NCBI RefSeq assembly: GCF_001557215.1
Contig: NZ_LSJM01000111.1
Location: 1 to 64,000 of the forward strand
Reading direction: 5' to 3'
DNA length: 64,000 nucleotides
Origin: Sphingomonas sp. CCH9-E2
GTDB lineage: Bacteria > Pseudomonadota > Alphaproteobacteria > Sphingomonadales > Sphingomonadaceae
Shown here: positions 26,823 through 35,904 of the stretch, piece after piece
Position numbering within the stretch: position 1 is the first letter of the stretch
Layout of the letters: each line of letters begins with the position of its first letter
Notes under the pieces: model-generated
The model's database searches: none
Told to the model about the DNA's origin: nothing
Seen by the model: the letters and a program-made list of their open reading frames with translations, nothing else
Program-made: the position numbers and the translations under genes

Positions 26823-28006
26823 GCCGACACGCGCTCGATGACCAGTGCGATACCCTGCCCGCCACCGATGCACATCGTGGCGAGGCCGTAGCGCCCGCCG
26901 CTGCGCTCAAGTTCGTGCAACAGCTTGGTGACCAGGATGGCGCCGGTTGCGCCGACCGGGTGCCCGAGCGAGATGCCGGAGCCGTTGACGTTGGTCTTGG
27001 CGGGATCGAAGCCGAGTTCGCGCGCGACCGCGCACGCCTGCGCCGCGAAGGCCTCGTTCGATTCGATGACGTCTATCTGGTCGAGGTCGAGGCCGGCTCG
27101 CTTCAGCGCGATCGGCACCGCGCCGACCGGACCCAGCCCCATGATGGCGGGATCGAGACCGGCATGGCCCCAACCCAGGATGCGCGCACGCGGGGTGAGC
27201 CCGCGCGCCGCCGCCGCCTCGGCGGTCGCCAGCACCAGCGCCGACGCGCCGTCGTTGATGGTGGAGGCGTTGCCCGCGGTGACCGTGCCGTCCTTGCGGA
27301 ACACCGGCTTGAGCGCAGCCAGCTTGTCCTGGGTGGTTTCGCCGCGCACATTCTCGTCCGTGACGAAATCGAGCGTGCCGCCGCGCGACCGGACGGGCAC
27401 GGCGACGATCTGGTCCTGGAACCGGCCGTCTGCAATTGCAGCGGCCGCGCGGCGCTGGCTTTCGGCGGCTACGGCGTCCTGATCTTCGCGACTCACCTGG
27501 TTGCGCTCGGCGACATTCTCGGCGGTGATGCCCATGTGATAGCCGTCGCGCGGATCCGACAGCGTCGTGGTGAGCGCGTCGACCATCTCGATCGCCCCCA
27601 TCTTCTGGCCGAACCGCGCGTGGGTCACGTAATGCGGCGATCGCGACATGCTTTCAGCGCCGCCGGCGACGGCGACCTCCACTTCGCCCAAGGCCAGCAT
27701 CTGCGCGGCGGAGACGATCGCCTGGACGCTCGATCCGCACAGGCGATTGACGGTCAGCGCCGGCGCGCGATCGGGCACCCCGGCCTCCAGCGCCGCGACA
27801 CGGGCGAGATAGGCGTCCTGCGGCCGGGTCGGGATGACCTGTCCCATCACGACATGCTCGACGTCGCCTCCCTTCAGGCCGGCCCGCTCGACCGCCTCGC
27901 GGATCACGATCGCGCCGAGCTGCGAAGGCGGAATGTCCTTCAGCGCGCCACCAAACGACCCAATGGCGGTCCGCACGGCGGAGAGGATGACGACGTCATT
28001 GAGCAT
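26819..28006 (-). CDS. acetyl-CoA C-acyltransferase (thiolase)
   Basis: This 395-residue degradative-type thiolase has the nucleophile Cys in NRLCGSSVQA (about 90), ESNEAFAAQ (about 315), His in GISLGHPVGATG (about 350) and the second Cys in TMCIGGGQG (about 380). It would split 3-ketoacyl-CoA with CoA and release acetyl- or propionyl-CoA. It lies 10 bases after the SDR gene stop and overlaps the crotonase start, in the order expected for a beta-oxidation unit downstream of ring oxygenation. Confidence 0.92.
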   Translation of the reverse strand: MLNDVVILSAVRTAIGSFGGALKDIPPSQLGAIVIREAVERAGLKGGDVEHVVMGQVIPTRPQDAYLARVAALEAGVPDRAPALTVNRLCGSSVQAIVSAAQMLALGEVEVAVAGGAESMSRSPHYVTHARFGQKMGAIEMVDALTTTLSDPRDGYHMGITAENVAERNQVSREDQDAVAAESQRRAAAAIADGRFQDQIVAVPVRSRGGTLDFVTDENVRGETTQDKLAALKPVFRKDGTVTAGNASTINDGASALVLATAEAAAARGLTPRARILGWGHAGLDPAIMGLGPVGAVPIALKRAGLDLDQIDVIESNEAFAAQACAVARELGFDPAKTNVNGSGISLGHPVGATGAILVTKLLHELERSGGRYGLATMCIGGGQGIALVIERVSA

Positions 28007-28016
28007 ATTGGCGAAC

Positions 28017-28760
28017 CTAAAGGGCGGTGTAGCCGCCGTCGACGACCAGCGAGGTGCCGGTCACGAATGACGAGTCATCGCTGGCGAGGAACAGGATCGC
28101 TGATGCGATCTCATCCGCACGACCGACCCGCCGCATCGGCGCCGCCGAACCGACCGCTTCGACGACCTCCGGCGGCAGAGCGTCGAGGATCGCAGTCTGG
28201 ATCGCGCCCGGACACACGCAGTTCACGCGGATCCCGGCTGCGGCATATTCCGCGGCGGCAGTGCGCGTCATCGCAACGACGGCGCCTTTCGTACCACAAT
28301 AGCCCATCATGTTGGGGAACGCGACAAATCCCGCCATCGAGGCAGTGTTCACGACTACGCCGCCCTTCTGCTCCAGCATCACGGGAATGGCATGCCGCAT
28401 ACCCAGATAGACGCCCTTGGCATTGACCGCCATCACACGATCGAAATCGGCTTCGCTATAGTCGGCGGTCGGCACGTTCGGACCCTCGATCCCGGCATTG
28501 TTGCACAGGATGTCGAGCCGGCCGAACTTGGTCACGGCAAGCGCAACCGCCGCAGCCACGTCATCGCTTTCGGAAACGTCCGCTCTGATCGGTTCGCACG
28601 CGTCGCCAAAGCGCTTGGCGATGTCCTGTTCGGCGCCCGAAATATCCGCGGCAACCACCTTCGCCCCCTCGGCGACGAAGCGTTCGACCGTAGCCGCGCC
28701 GATCCCGGAGCCCGCGCCGGTGATAAGCGCCACCTTGCCATGCAGCCGCCCGTTCATCAC
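28017..28760 (-). CDS. short-chain dehydrogenase
   Basis: This 247-residue classical SDR has the cofactor motif TGAGSGIG (about 14-21), a DISGAE acceptor favouring NAD, NNAGIEG, and catalytic Ser in NTASMAGF, with Tyr and Lys in YCGTK (about 153-157). It probably oxidises a ring or side-chain hydroxyl to a ketone (or the 3-hydroxyacyl-CoA). The start at 28760 overlaps the upstream SnoaL-like gene by four bases; a second ATG directly follows the first. It belongs to the TonB-receptor operon. Confidence 0.88.
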   Translation of the reverse strand: MMNGRLHGKVALITGAGSGIGAATVERFVAEGAKVVAADISGAEQDIAKRFGDACEPIRADVSESDDVAAAVALAVTKFGRLDILCNNAGIEGPNVPTADYSEADFDRVMAVNAKGVYLGMRHAIPVMLEQKGGVVVNTASMAGFVAFPNMMGYCGTKGAVVAMTRTAAAEYAAAGIRVNCVCPGAIQTAILDALPPEVVEAVGSAAPMRRVGRADEIASAILFLASDDSSFVTGTSLVVDGGYTAL

Positions 28761-29173
28761 GCTGCCCGAGGCTCGGACAGCGTCTGGCCGAAGCAGTTCA
28801 CGCTCAGCTGCGTCGGATCCATGAACTCGACTAATTCGGTCACCTTCTCGTCCTCCACCCGAAAGACGAAGGCATAGTGCCTCTGCCGGTAGGTCCCATA
28901 CTTGCCCGGCCCCTCGCCAAAGCCGAGCGCGACGCCACGCGTCCCTTCGACGATCAGTTCAGTACAGTTCACCACCGGCAGGCCGGTGAACCCGTTGCTG
29001 AGCAGCGGCACCAGCTCCGCCTTGACGCCCTCAGGACCCGTAAAGGTCTTGGACGCCGGCGTGTCGCCGATGATGGTGTAGGTGCCGTGCTCGGCAAACA
29101 TCTCGAACGCTCCGACGAAATCGCCGTCGCGCATCTTGTCCATATAGGTCTGGATCACCGTACGGGTCGACAT
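28757..29173 (-). CDS. SnoaL-like / nuclear-transport-factor-2-fold protein
   Basis: The 138-residue protein has the NTF2-like cone layout: an N-terminal helix (RTVIQTYMDKMRDGDFVGAF), then strands YTIIGD, GVALGFGEG and YAFVFRVEDEKVTELVEFMDP. Family members include ketosteroid isomerase, limonene epoxide hydrolase and polyketide cyclases. Key acids are possible at FAEHG and FMDP but not assignable. The start at 29173 is chosen by AAGGTAA; the frame runs further upstream without a good start. It follows the BVMO gene closely. Confidence 0.78.
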   Translation of the reverse strand: MSTRTVIQTYMDKMRDGDFVGAFEMFAEHGTYTIIGDTPASKTFTGPEGVKAELVPLLSNGFTGLPVVNCTELIVEGTRGVALGFGEGPGKYGTYRQRHYAFVFRVEDEKVTELVEFMDPTQLSVNCFGQTLSEPRAA

Positions 29174-29190
29174 CAGGTTACCTTTCGCAA

Positions 29191-30828
29191 TCAGGCGAGC
29201 TCGAAGCCTTCGTAGCCCTTCTTCGCGCTGTCCCAGCTCAGTTCCAGGAAGCGCGGCAGGCCGCCCGCATAATAAAGCGGCTCGGACTGCTTGCCCGGGA
29301 TGTCCGTCCCGAACCACCAGCTGCTGGTGCGCGGCAGCAACGTACCGGCGGCGGAGTCGATGACTTCCTTGAGCCAGAAGTCCTCGGCCGCTTTGGTCGC
29401 CTCGATCCGTTCATAGCCGTTGTCGCGCAGATACTTGATGCACGCGACCACCCAGTCACCCTGATATTCGGCGGTCGATGGCCCGTTGGTCCATGCGGCC
29501 GGCGACTGCGGGCCGTAGATGAAGAAGAGGTTAGGGAAGCCGTTGCTGGCCGAGCCGAGCGCAGTGCGGAAGCCGTCCTTCCAATATTCCGCGAGCGTCT
29601 GCCCGTTGGTGCCGTGGATGTCGATCGCCGCCGGGCCGCCGGTCACCGCGTCGAAGCCGGTGCCGAACAGGATCACGTCGAGGTCGATATGCCCCGCGGT
29701 CGTCTCCAGCCCATTCTCCGTCGCGCGAACGATCGGCGTCTCCTTGAGATCGACCAGATCGACATTGTCCTGGTTGAACGCTTCGTAGAACCATTGCTCC
29801 AGCGGCATGCGCTTGGTGCCGAACAGGATCGGCGGCTTTTCGGGTGCCAGCCGCTCGGCGGTTTTCGGATCCTTGACGCGAGCGTGGACTTGCTCGCGCC
29901 AATAGGCATAGGCCTCGTTGCTCGCCTGCTCCTCGAGGATCAGTTCGGGGAAGCTTCCCAGCCACGGCCGAAATGCGCCGACCTGATAGGCATTCTCGTA
30001 ATGCGACCGGCGGCTTTCCGGCGAATGGTCATGCCACGAGCTGCCCGTAAATTCATAATCGAATCCCGCGAAGGTGTTCTTCCGGATATCGTACATTTCC
30101 TGATACTTCGCCTTGAGCGCAGCCTGCTCTTCCGGCGTGATCTTCTGCTGGCGCAGTGGCAGCGCGAGCGCCGGCGTACGCTGGAACAACGTGGTGTGAA
30201 CCGCGCGACGGCTCGATTGCTCGGTCAGCTGGACGCCGCTCGCGCCCGTCCCGATGATGCCGACCCGCTTGCCCTCGAACGTCAGGTCTTCCTGCGGCCA
30301 GCGGCCGGCATGTGCGACTTCGCCCTTGAAGTTCTCCAACCCCTCGATCTTGGGATAGTGCGGTTTGGAAGCGAAGCCCGTGCAGATGACCAGGAACCGC
30401 GTGCGAACCGTGACGCCCTTGTCGTCGGTGACCAGCCACTGGTTGCGCTCGCCGTCGAACCGGGCGGTGTCGATGCGCGTATTGAGGCGCGTGTCCTTCG
30501 ACAGATCGTACTTCTCGTCGACGTACTTGAAGTAGGCGCGGATCTCGTGCCACGCCGGAAACTTCTCCGTATAGGTCCAGTCGCGCCACAGCTCTTCGCG
30601 CGAGAACTGGTAAAGCGGCATTTCGGTGTCGACCCGCGCGCCGGGGTAGCGGTTCCAGTACCAGATACCGCCAAGCTGGCCGGCCATGTCATAGAGCTTC
30701 GCATTGAAGCCCTGTTCGCGAAGATTGATCAGCTGCCACACGCCGGCAAAGCCGCCGCCGATGATCAACGCATCCATTTCCTCGACGTCGCGGGCCAGTT
30801 CGCTCACGGTGGATTCGGAGGTCTGCAC
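29191..30828 (-). CDS. Baeyer-Villiger monooxygenase 1
   Basis: This type I flavin monooxygenase of 545 residues has two Rossmann motifs, IIGGGFAGV (FAD) and GIIGTGASGVQ (NADPH). Between them lies the intact fingerprint FKGEVAHAGRWP (F167 to P178 in this numbering, His173 present). TGFDAVTG near the C-terminal third is also typical. It would insert oxygen next to a ring ketone, giving a lactone or ester. I choose the GTG at 30828 because GAGGA lies seven bases upstream; the in-frame ATG at 30873 overlaps the hydrolase stop and has no good site. The adjacent hydrolase probably opens the ester. Confidence 0.92.
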   Translation of the reverse strand: MQTSESTVSELARDVEEMDALIIGGGFAGVWQLINLREQGFNAKLYDMAGQLGGIWYWNRYPGARVDTEMPLYQFSREELWRDWTYTEKFPAWHEIRAYFKYVDEKYDLSKDTRLNTRIDTARFDGERNQWLVTDDKGVTVRTRFLVICTGFASKPHYPKIEGLENFKGEVAHAGRWPQEDLTFEGKRVGIIGTGASGVQLTEQSSRRAVHTTLFQRTPALALPLRQQKITPEEQAALKAKYQEMYDIRKNTFAGFDYEFTGSSWHDHSPESRRSHYENAYQVGAFRPWLGSFPELILEEQASNEAYAYWREQVHARVKDPKTAERLAPEKPPILFGTKRMPLEQWFYEAFNQDNVDLVDLKETPIVRATENGLETTAGHIDLDVILFGTGFDAVTGGPAAIDIHGTNGQTLAEYWKDGFRTALGSASNGFPNLFFIYGPQSPAAWTNGPSTAEYQGDWVVACIKYLRDNGYERIEATKAAEDFWLKEVIDSAAGTLLPRTSSWWFGTDIPGKQSEPLYYAGGLPRFLELSWDSAKKGYEGFELA

Positions 30829-30841
30829 GGTCAATATCCTC

Positions 30842-31783
30842 TCAAGCCGCAGTAGCGGCGTTGTGTTTGTCATCGATCTTCAAATGCGTGCGGAGCCAGT
30901 CGGCAATGCGCGCGACGGCATCGTCCGCTTCCGGCGCAGCACCGGCCATGAGTTGGAAGCAATGCTGCATCTCGGGAAAGACATCGATTCTGACATCGAC
31001 GCCTGCCTGGCGCGCCGAGTCGGCCGGACGCGTTGAATCGTTCAGCACCGCCTCATGCCCGCCAACCTGGATATAGGTCGGCGGATAGCCCGCATAATCG
31101 ATGTAGAGCGGGTTCGCGAGCGGATCCGAAGGGTCGGCGTCACCCAGAAAAATGCCACCGATCGCCGCCGACATCTCGCGCGTCACCAGCACGTCGTTGT
31201 CCTTGTTGGTTTCGTAACTCGCGCCCGACGTATCGCCGCCGGCCCAGGGCGATAGCGAAACGGTGGTGGCCGGCAATGGTAGCCCGGCATCGCGAATGGC
31301 GCTGATCGTTGTCAGCGCGAGCGAGCCGCCGGCGGAGTCGCCGATCAGCGCGATGTCGCTCGGGCGGATGCCCTCGCGCTCGATCAGCCAGCGATAGGCG
31401 CGCGCCATATCGTTGACGGGGGCGGGATGTGCATTCTCCGGGCACAGCCCATATTCGACCAGCAGCGCGCGACAGCCGACCTGCTTGGCGACATGAGCAT
31501 AGGCCTTGCGGTGCGTGTAGATCGATCCAGCAACGTAACCGCCACCATGGGCGCACAGGATGACCTTGTCCGTGCGCGCGCCCTTCGGCGTCGCCCACAT
31601 GCCGAGCATGCCGTCGATGTCGACCTCGACATAATCGACGCCGCCGGGCTCGGCGGTGACGTCGCCCCAGTGCGAGAACATTTCACGCATCACGTCCATC
31701 GGCATGGGCGCCTCGGCGACCTGGCGACGCGCCCACTCGCGATAGAGATCCGAAAGCGCTTGCGATTGCGGGCTTGCCATCAT
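30842..31783 (-). CDS. alpha/beta-hydrolase (HSL family) 1
   Basis: The 313-residue esterase has the HSL signature AHGGGYVAGS (oxyanion HGGG, about 80) and the nucleophile elbow GDSAGGS (about 153); the catalytic Asp and His are likely near GGHEAVLND and MQHCFQL. It probably hydrolyses the lactone or ester made by BVMO 1, whose start lies 14 bases downstream. The ATG at 31783 is supported by GGAGAGAG; a GTG 33 bases earlier is less likely because it falls inside a hairpin. Confidence 0.9.
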   Translation of the reverse strand: MMASPQSQALSDLYREWARRQVAEAPMPMDVMREMFSHWGDVTAEPGGVDYVEVDIDGMLGMWATPKGARTDKVILCAHGGGYVAGSIYTHRKAYAHVAKQVGCRALLVEYGLCPENAHPAPVNDMARAYRWLIEREGIRPSDIALIGDSAGGSLALTTISAIRDAGLPLPATTVSLSPWAGGDTSGASYETNKDNDVLVTREMSAAIGGIFLGDADPSDPLANPLYIDYAGYPPTYIQVGGHEAVLNDSTRPADSARQAGVDVRIDVFPEMQHCFQLMAGAAPEADDAVARIADWLRTHLKIDDKHNAATAA

Positions 31784-31797
31784 CTCTCTCCATTGAC

Positions 31798-31824
31798 GCG
31801 GGAGCGTGTCAGCCACGCTCCCGC
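31798..31824 (-). terminator. 11-bp hairpin between TonB receptor and hydrolase genes
   Basis: GCGGGAGCGTG and CACGCTCCCGC pair perfectly around TCAGC, just after the receptor stop. No U-run follows. It may reduce read-through or stabilise the receptor mRNA, so that outer-membrane receptor and enzymes are made in different amounts from one operon. Confidence 0.6.
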
Positions 31825-31831
31825 AGCATCT

Positions 31832-34252
31832 TCAGAACTTCAGCGTTGCCTGGACGCCATAGGTACGCGGCGCGCCGGCGTTGTAGATCGTCGATCCGAA
31901 CGCTCCGGTCACATCGTAACCGACCGGAAAATAACGCTTGTTGGTCAGGTTCTTGCCCCAGATCGACAGCACGAATAGGTCGGTCGAATAGGTCAGGCGC
32001 CCATTGACCAGCGCATAGCCCTTCTGCTCGAGATATCCGCGCGCACCAGGCTGCTGCAAGACGCCGCCCGCACCCGGCTGTTCGCCGTTGAACGGATCGT
32101 AAAAGTAACGGCCGACATAGTTGACCTCGCCCGTCGCGATGAGCTGGCCCGAGCCGATCCGACCGAAGTTCAGATCGGCGCCGGCCGTCGCGGTCCAGCG
32201 TGATGCGAACGGCAGATCGTTTCCGCCGATGTTGACGCCACTGAGGAACTGGTTGGCCGCATATTCGCTGTCCAGGAACCCGGCCGAGCCGCGGATCGTC
32301 AACGCCCGAACCGGACGCGCAAGCAACTCCAGTTCGGCACCCGTAACCTTGGCGTCGAGGCTGCGCAGGAAGCCGACGGCGCCGACGATCTCGGAAACCT
32401 GCTGGTTGTCGTACTTGTAGTGGAACACGGCGCCGTTGAGCTGCAACCGGTCGTCGAAAAAGCGCGTCTTGAAGCCGGCTTCATAGGCGTCCAGCTTCTC
32501 CGGCTCCAGATAATAAACCTGCGCTGCATCAAGATAGGCGAAGCCGTTATAGGCACCGGAGCGATAGCCGCGGCTGAAGCTCACATAGGTGCGGATGTCG
32601 TCGGTCCATTTGTAGTTCAGGATCGCACGACCCGACAGGTTGCTGTTCTTGTTGCGCAGCGTGAAGGGTGTGTAGAGCGGGAACAGCAGCGTTCCGGGAA
32701 TATCGCTATAGGCGTTTGAGAAGGCGTTCTCGAACGCGAGCTTATCGTGCGTATAGCGCAAGCCGATCGTCAGATCGAGCCGGTCGGTAACGCCATAGGT
32801 GCCCTCACCATAGACCGCATAGGACTCGCGACGCTGGAAATAGCCATATCGTGTGTTGAGCGAAGTCGGCGGGGCGGCCGGATTGACGAGGCCGCCGGGA
32901 TTGAAGGTCGCCGGGCTGGTGGCATCCGGCAGCACGTTGAAAGCGCGCACGTCATTGACCGAATCCGACGTGTCCTTGCCGTAATAGGCGCCAAGCAGGA
33001 GCTTGAACGCGCCGGTTTCCAAGTTCAGGCGAAAATCCTGGCTGAAGTCGGTCGAGTCCGAACGATAATTCGGGGTGAAAATATCGAGCGGCGTGCCGTC
33101 ATTATCGGTCAGCAGATCGAATTTCGACTCGGTATAACCTGTCACCGAGGTCAGACCGACACTGCCCAAGTCTAGGTTGATCGAGACCGAACCACCAACG
33201 GTGCGCGTGTAGAATTTACCGCCATGATCGAGGCTGTACTCGTCATAGTCCAGCCCGGCAGCTTCACGGCCGTAACCAAAAGCGTTCGTACCGGGAAGCG
33301 TGCCGGTCAGGCCACGTGCAAAGATCGGAGAGCCAATCGGATCGTCTTCGGCGAAGTACGCCTTGAGCACGATATCCAGCGTTTCGGTCGGCTTGAAACG
33401 CAACGTGCCGCGCATCCCGAAATTATCCGATGTCGCATAACGATCGTTATCAAGGACGTTACCGCTCGGATTCACTTCCTTCCAGAAGCCATCGCCGGTT
33501 GCCCGCGTTGCGGCAATACGGATGCCCAGCTTGTCTTCGATCGGGGTAACTTCGACCGCCGCCTCGGCGGTGAAGCGGTCGTAATTGCCATAACCGACCG
33601 TCAGATAACCGTTGCCGCCGGCATTCAGCCTGGGCTGTCGGGTATACATGCTGACGGCGCCGCCCGTGGTGTTACGGCCGAACAGCGTCCCTTGCGGCCC
33701 GCGCAGCACCTCGACGCGCTCGAGATCATAGAGCTGCAGACCATGCGTGAAGCGGAACGCCTGGTAAACTTCATCGACATAGACGCCGATGGGCGAGGCA
33801 GTGTTGCTGTTGTACTCGTTCGCCACGCCCACGCCGCGCAAGCTGAAATTGGGCTGGGTATCGCCATATTGCGAGTTGACCTTGAGGTTCGGCACCACGA
33901 CAGCCAAGTCCGTGGTCTGCGCCACGCCGCGCGAGGCCAGCTGCTCGCTGTTGATCGCCGAGACGCTGAGCGGAACATCCTGAAGATTTTCGGCGCGGCG
34001 CGTCGCGGTGACGATGATCTCGCCTATGCCGCCCGAATCTTGGCGCGGCTCGTCGGCCGGCCGCGAAGGATTGGTGACCTGTGGCGCGCTTTGCACGGGC
34101 TGATTGAGCGGCTGCTGCGGATCACCGACCTGAGTTGGCGGCGCCGCGCCTGATTGCGCCCAGGCCGAGGTGCTGATCACGCTGGCGGCAGTCGCCAGCA
34201 AGAGCCTTGCCACATGCCGCTGGGTCATCGCCCGAACACGCCGTTCGCTCAC
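31832..34252 (-). CDS. TonB-dependent outer-membrane receptor
   Basis: This 806-residue receptor has a signal peptide (about residues 9-32, cleavage after SAWA), a plug domain starting GEIIVTATRRAENLQDVPLSVSA (shown here in two parts: GEIIVTATRR and AENLQDVPLS), and a 22-strand barrel ending in the terminal Phe of ATLKF. Such receptors import hydrophobic or large substrates in sphingomonads and often head degradation operons. The GTG at 34252 follows GGGAGAG; an ATG eight codons later is the alternative. The promoter carries the shared TTCCACGA-N5-TTGAC element. The substrate is presumably the compound degraded by this cluster. Confidence 0.92.
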   Translation of the reverse strand: MSERRVRAMTQRHVARLLLATAASVISTSAWAQSGAAPPTQVGDPQQPLNQPVQSAPQVTNPSRPADEPRQDSGGIGEIIVTATRRAENLQDVPLSVSAINSEQLASRGVAQTTDLAVVVPNLKVNSQYGDTQPNFSLRGVGVANEYNSNTASPIGVYVDEVYQAFRFTHGLQLYDLERVEVLRGPQGTLFGRNTTGGAVSMYTRQPRLNAGGNGYLTVGYGNYDRFTAEAAVEVTPIEDKLGIRIAATRATGDGFWKEVNPSGNVLDNDRYATSDNFGMRGTLRFKPTETLDIVLKAYFAEDDPIGSPIFARGLTGTLPGTNAFGYGREAAGLDYDEYSLDHGGKFYTRTVGGSVSINLDLGSVGLTSVTGYTESKFDLLTDNDGTPLDIFTPNYRSDSTDFSQDFRLNLETGAFKLLLGAYYGKDTSDSVNDVRAFNVLPDATSPATFNPGGLVNPAAPPTSLNTRYGYFQRRESYAVYGEGTYGVTDRLDLTIGLRYTHDKLAFENAFSNAYSDIPGTLLFPLYTPFTLRNKNSNLSGRAILNYKWTDDIRTYVSFSRGYRSGAYNGFAYLDAAQVYYLEPEKLDAYEAGFKTRFFDDRLQLNGAVFHYKYDNQQVSEIVGAVGFLRSLDAKVTGAELELLARPVRALTIRGSAGFLDSEYAANQFLSGVNIGGNDLPFASRWTATAGADLNFGRIGSGQLIATGEVNYVGRYFYDPFNGEQPGAGGVLQQPGARGYLEQKGYALVNGRLTYSTDLFVLSIWGKNLTNKRYFPVGYDVTGAFGSTIYNAGAPRTYGVQATLKF

Positions 34253-34310
34253 GTCACTCTCCCATCGATTTTTATCGCTGTGGGATGAAGCCTATCGCGC
34301 CCCGCGCCGC

Positions 34311-34355
34311 TGTCAACAGTCTCGTGGAATTATTTTTCTACGTAATCGTGGAAAA
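34311..34355 (-). promoter_or_regulatory. TonB-receptor operon promoter with shared box
   Basis: On the minus strand, TTCCACGA-GACTG-TTGACA (34329 to 34311) gives a -35 hexamer TTGACA; a -10 would fall about 17 bases on, in a GATAGGCT context. A second TTTTCCACGA box lies 16-25 bases further upstream (34355-34346), and TTTTCTACG-TAAT-CGTGGAAAA (34334-34355) is an almost perfect inverted repeat. The same box and spacing occur at two other promoters (37747-37768, 37884-37905). Confidence 0.6.
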
Positions 34356-34370
34356 TGCAGCCAACATGTC

Positions 34371-34394
34371 ACAGCCGCCTGCTTGAGCGGCTGT
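34371..34394 (-). terminator. hairpin after the tetR gene
   Basis: ACAGCCGC and GCGGCTGT form an 8-bp stem with the loop CTGCTTGA, about 12 bases beyond the TetR stop on the minus strand. It could end the ligase-SDR-tetR transcript before the receptor promoter. Confidence 0.5.
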
Positions 34395-34406
34395 TACTGC
34401 GTGCCA

Positions 34407-35066
34407 TCATGGTGAGTAGGGCGACTCCAGGCCCGAGATGACAAGCTCGGCAAACGTTTTGCCGATCTCTTCGGCAGGTTCGGACCGGTCGGGCCGAAAC
34501 CATCGGTGCGACCAGTTGAGCATGCCCAGGATACCGGCAGCGACCGTCCGAGGAGACCCGATCCTGCGGAACCCACCATCGGCATAGCCCTGCTCGACGA
34601 TAGTGATGAAACAGCGCTCGATGCTGCGGTTGAGCTGCCGCATGTGATCCGACCATTCGGAGCGCTTGCCGCTCACACTGGTCAGATCCTCCTTCACATA
34701 GATGTAGAGCAGCGGATAATTCTCAGCATATGAGACCATCAGCGCCGAGACCAGGTCGCGCAGCTTTCGGGCGGGACTGATCGAACTCTCCGCGATCCGC
34801 CTGGCCAGTGCCTCATTCTCTTCCAGAACGGTTCGGACGATCTCGTCGAACACATCTTCCTTTGAGGAGAAATAGTAATAGATCGATGCGCGATCGATCC
34901 CGAGATCGGCAGCGATCGCGCTCAGACTCGCCTTGGCATAGCCCAGGCGATGGAACACATGGACCGCCGCCTCGGTAATCTCCTGACGCCGGTTCTGATA
35001 AGATGCAGTGGAGTCGTCCTTTGCCGCCTTGCGTCGCCGGGCAATAACCGACTTTCCCTTATCCAA
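34407..35066 (-). CDS. TetR-family transcriptional regulator
   Basis: This 219-residue TetR/AcrR regulator has its HTH in the N-terminal 75 residues (VFHRLGYAKASLSAIAADLG, then DRASIYYYFSSKEDVF). The C-terminal domain has AENYPLLYIYVKEDL and MLNWSHRWFRPD, as in QacR-like or AcrR-like ligand-binding repressors. I choose a TTG start at 35066 because GGAGG (35072-35076 region) is correctly spaced from it and no ATG is available. It is 64 bases behind the SDR gene and probably co-transcribed. It is the best candidate to read the shared promoter boxes around it. Confidence 0.85.
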   Translation of the reverse strand: MDKGKSVIARRRKAAKDDSTASYQNRRQEITEAAVHVFHRLGYAKASLSAIAADLGIDRASIYYYFSSKEDVFDEIVRTVLEENEALARRIAESSISPARKLRDLVSALMVSYAENYPLLYIYVKEDLTSVSGKRSEWSDHMRQLNRSIERCFITIVEQGYADGGFRRIGSPRTVAAGILGMLNWSHRWFRPDRSEPAEEIGKTFAELVISGLESPYSP

Positions 35067-35130
35067 TAGGTCCTCCGATTGATCCAACCCGCCTCGCCTC
35101 CATGCGACTTAGCTGGCGGAAGCCGCCTTG

Positions 35131-35904
35131 TCAGCCGCGTGGTGCACCGGCAACGTAGAGCGTCTGGCCGGTGGTGAAGGACGAGCGCGGATCGGCGAAG
35201 TAGCTGACCGCGTTGGCGATATCGTCCGGCATGCCGGGCCGACCGACGCGGATGTCCTTCATCATCTCCGCGATCAACGCTTCCATCGTCATGTTCATGC
35301 GCTCCGCGACCGCGCGGGTCATGTCGGTCACGACGAAGCCGGGTGCGACCGCGTTGACCGTTACGCCAAACGCGCCGAGTTCGATGGCCAGCGTGCGAGT
35401 CAGCCCTAGGACACCGGCCTTGGCGGCCGAATAGTTGGTCTCGCCGAACACGCCCAACGCGGCGATGCTCGACAGGTTGACGATCCGACCCCACCGCGCG
35501 GCTTTCATCGCCGGCAGCACTTCGCGGCTCATCAGGAATGCCGCGGTCAGGTTGACGTCGATGACCGTGGTCCAGTCGTCGAGGGTCAGCTTGCCCAGCG
35601 TCTTGTCCCGCAGAATGCCGGCATTGTTGACCAGGATCAGCGGGGGTCCAAGATCGGCTGCGACTCGCGCGACAGCCTCGGCAACCGCCGTCTCGTCAGC
35701 GACGTTCGCCGCGACCGCGATCGCCCGCCGCCCCCGTGCCTGAACCTCGGCGACGGTGCCGCCGCAGGCTTCGGCGTTGAGATCGAGAACGGCGACATCG
35801 CAGCCATCCTCTGCCAGCCGCAGGGCGATGGCGGCACCAATGCCGCGCGCCGCGCCCGTGACGACAGCGACACGCCGTTCGGGGATTGCTGATAGTTCGC
35901 TCAT
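35131..35904 (-). CDS. FabG-like short-chain dehydrogenase
   Basis: This 257-residue SDR is of the 3-oxoacyl reductase type: TGAARGIG (about 16-23), NNAGILRDK (about 92), Ser in NLSSIAALG, and Tyr/Lys in NYSAAKAG (about 158-162). The ILRDKTLGKLTLDDW stretch is typical of FabG-like or acetoacetyl-CoA reductases. It probably acts on a hydroxyacyl-CoA or hydroxy ring formed after CoA activation. Its start overlaps the ligase stop by four bases, so ligase and SDR are coupled. Confidence 0.88.
   Translation of the reverse strand: MSELSAIPERRVAVVTGAARGIGAAIALRLAEDGCDVAVLDLNAEACGGTVAEVQARGRRAIAVAANVADETAVAEAVARVAADLGPPLILVNNAGILRDKTLGKLTLDDWTTVIDVNLTAAFLMSREVLPAMKAARWGRIVNLSSIAALGVFGETNYSAAKAGVLGLTRTLAIELGAFGVTVNAVAPGFVVTDMTRAVAERMNMTMEALIAEMMKDIRVGRPGMPDDIANAVSYFADPRSSFTTGQTLYVAGAPRG

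Noticed and set aside
29191-30873. ATG at 30873 as start of BVMO 1
   Set aside because: It lies inside the hydrolase gene without a ribosome site, whereas the GTG at 30828 follows GAGGA directly after the hydrolase stop.
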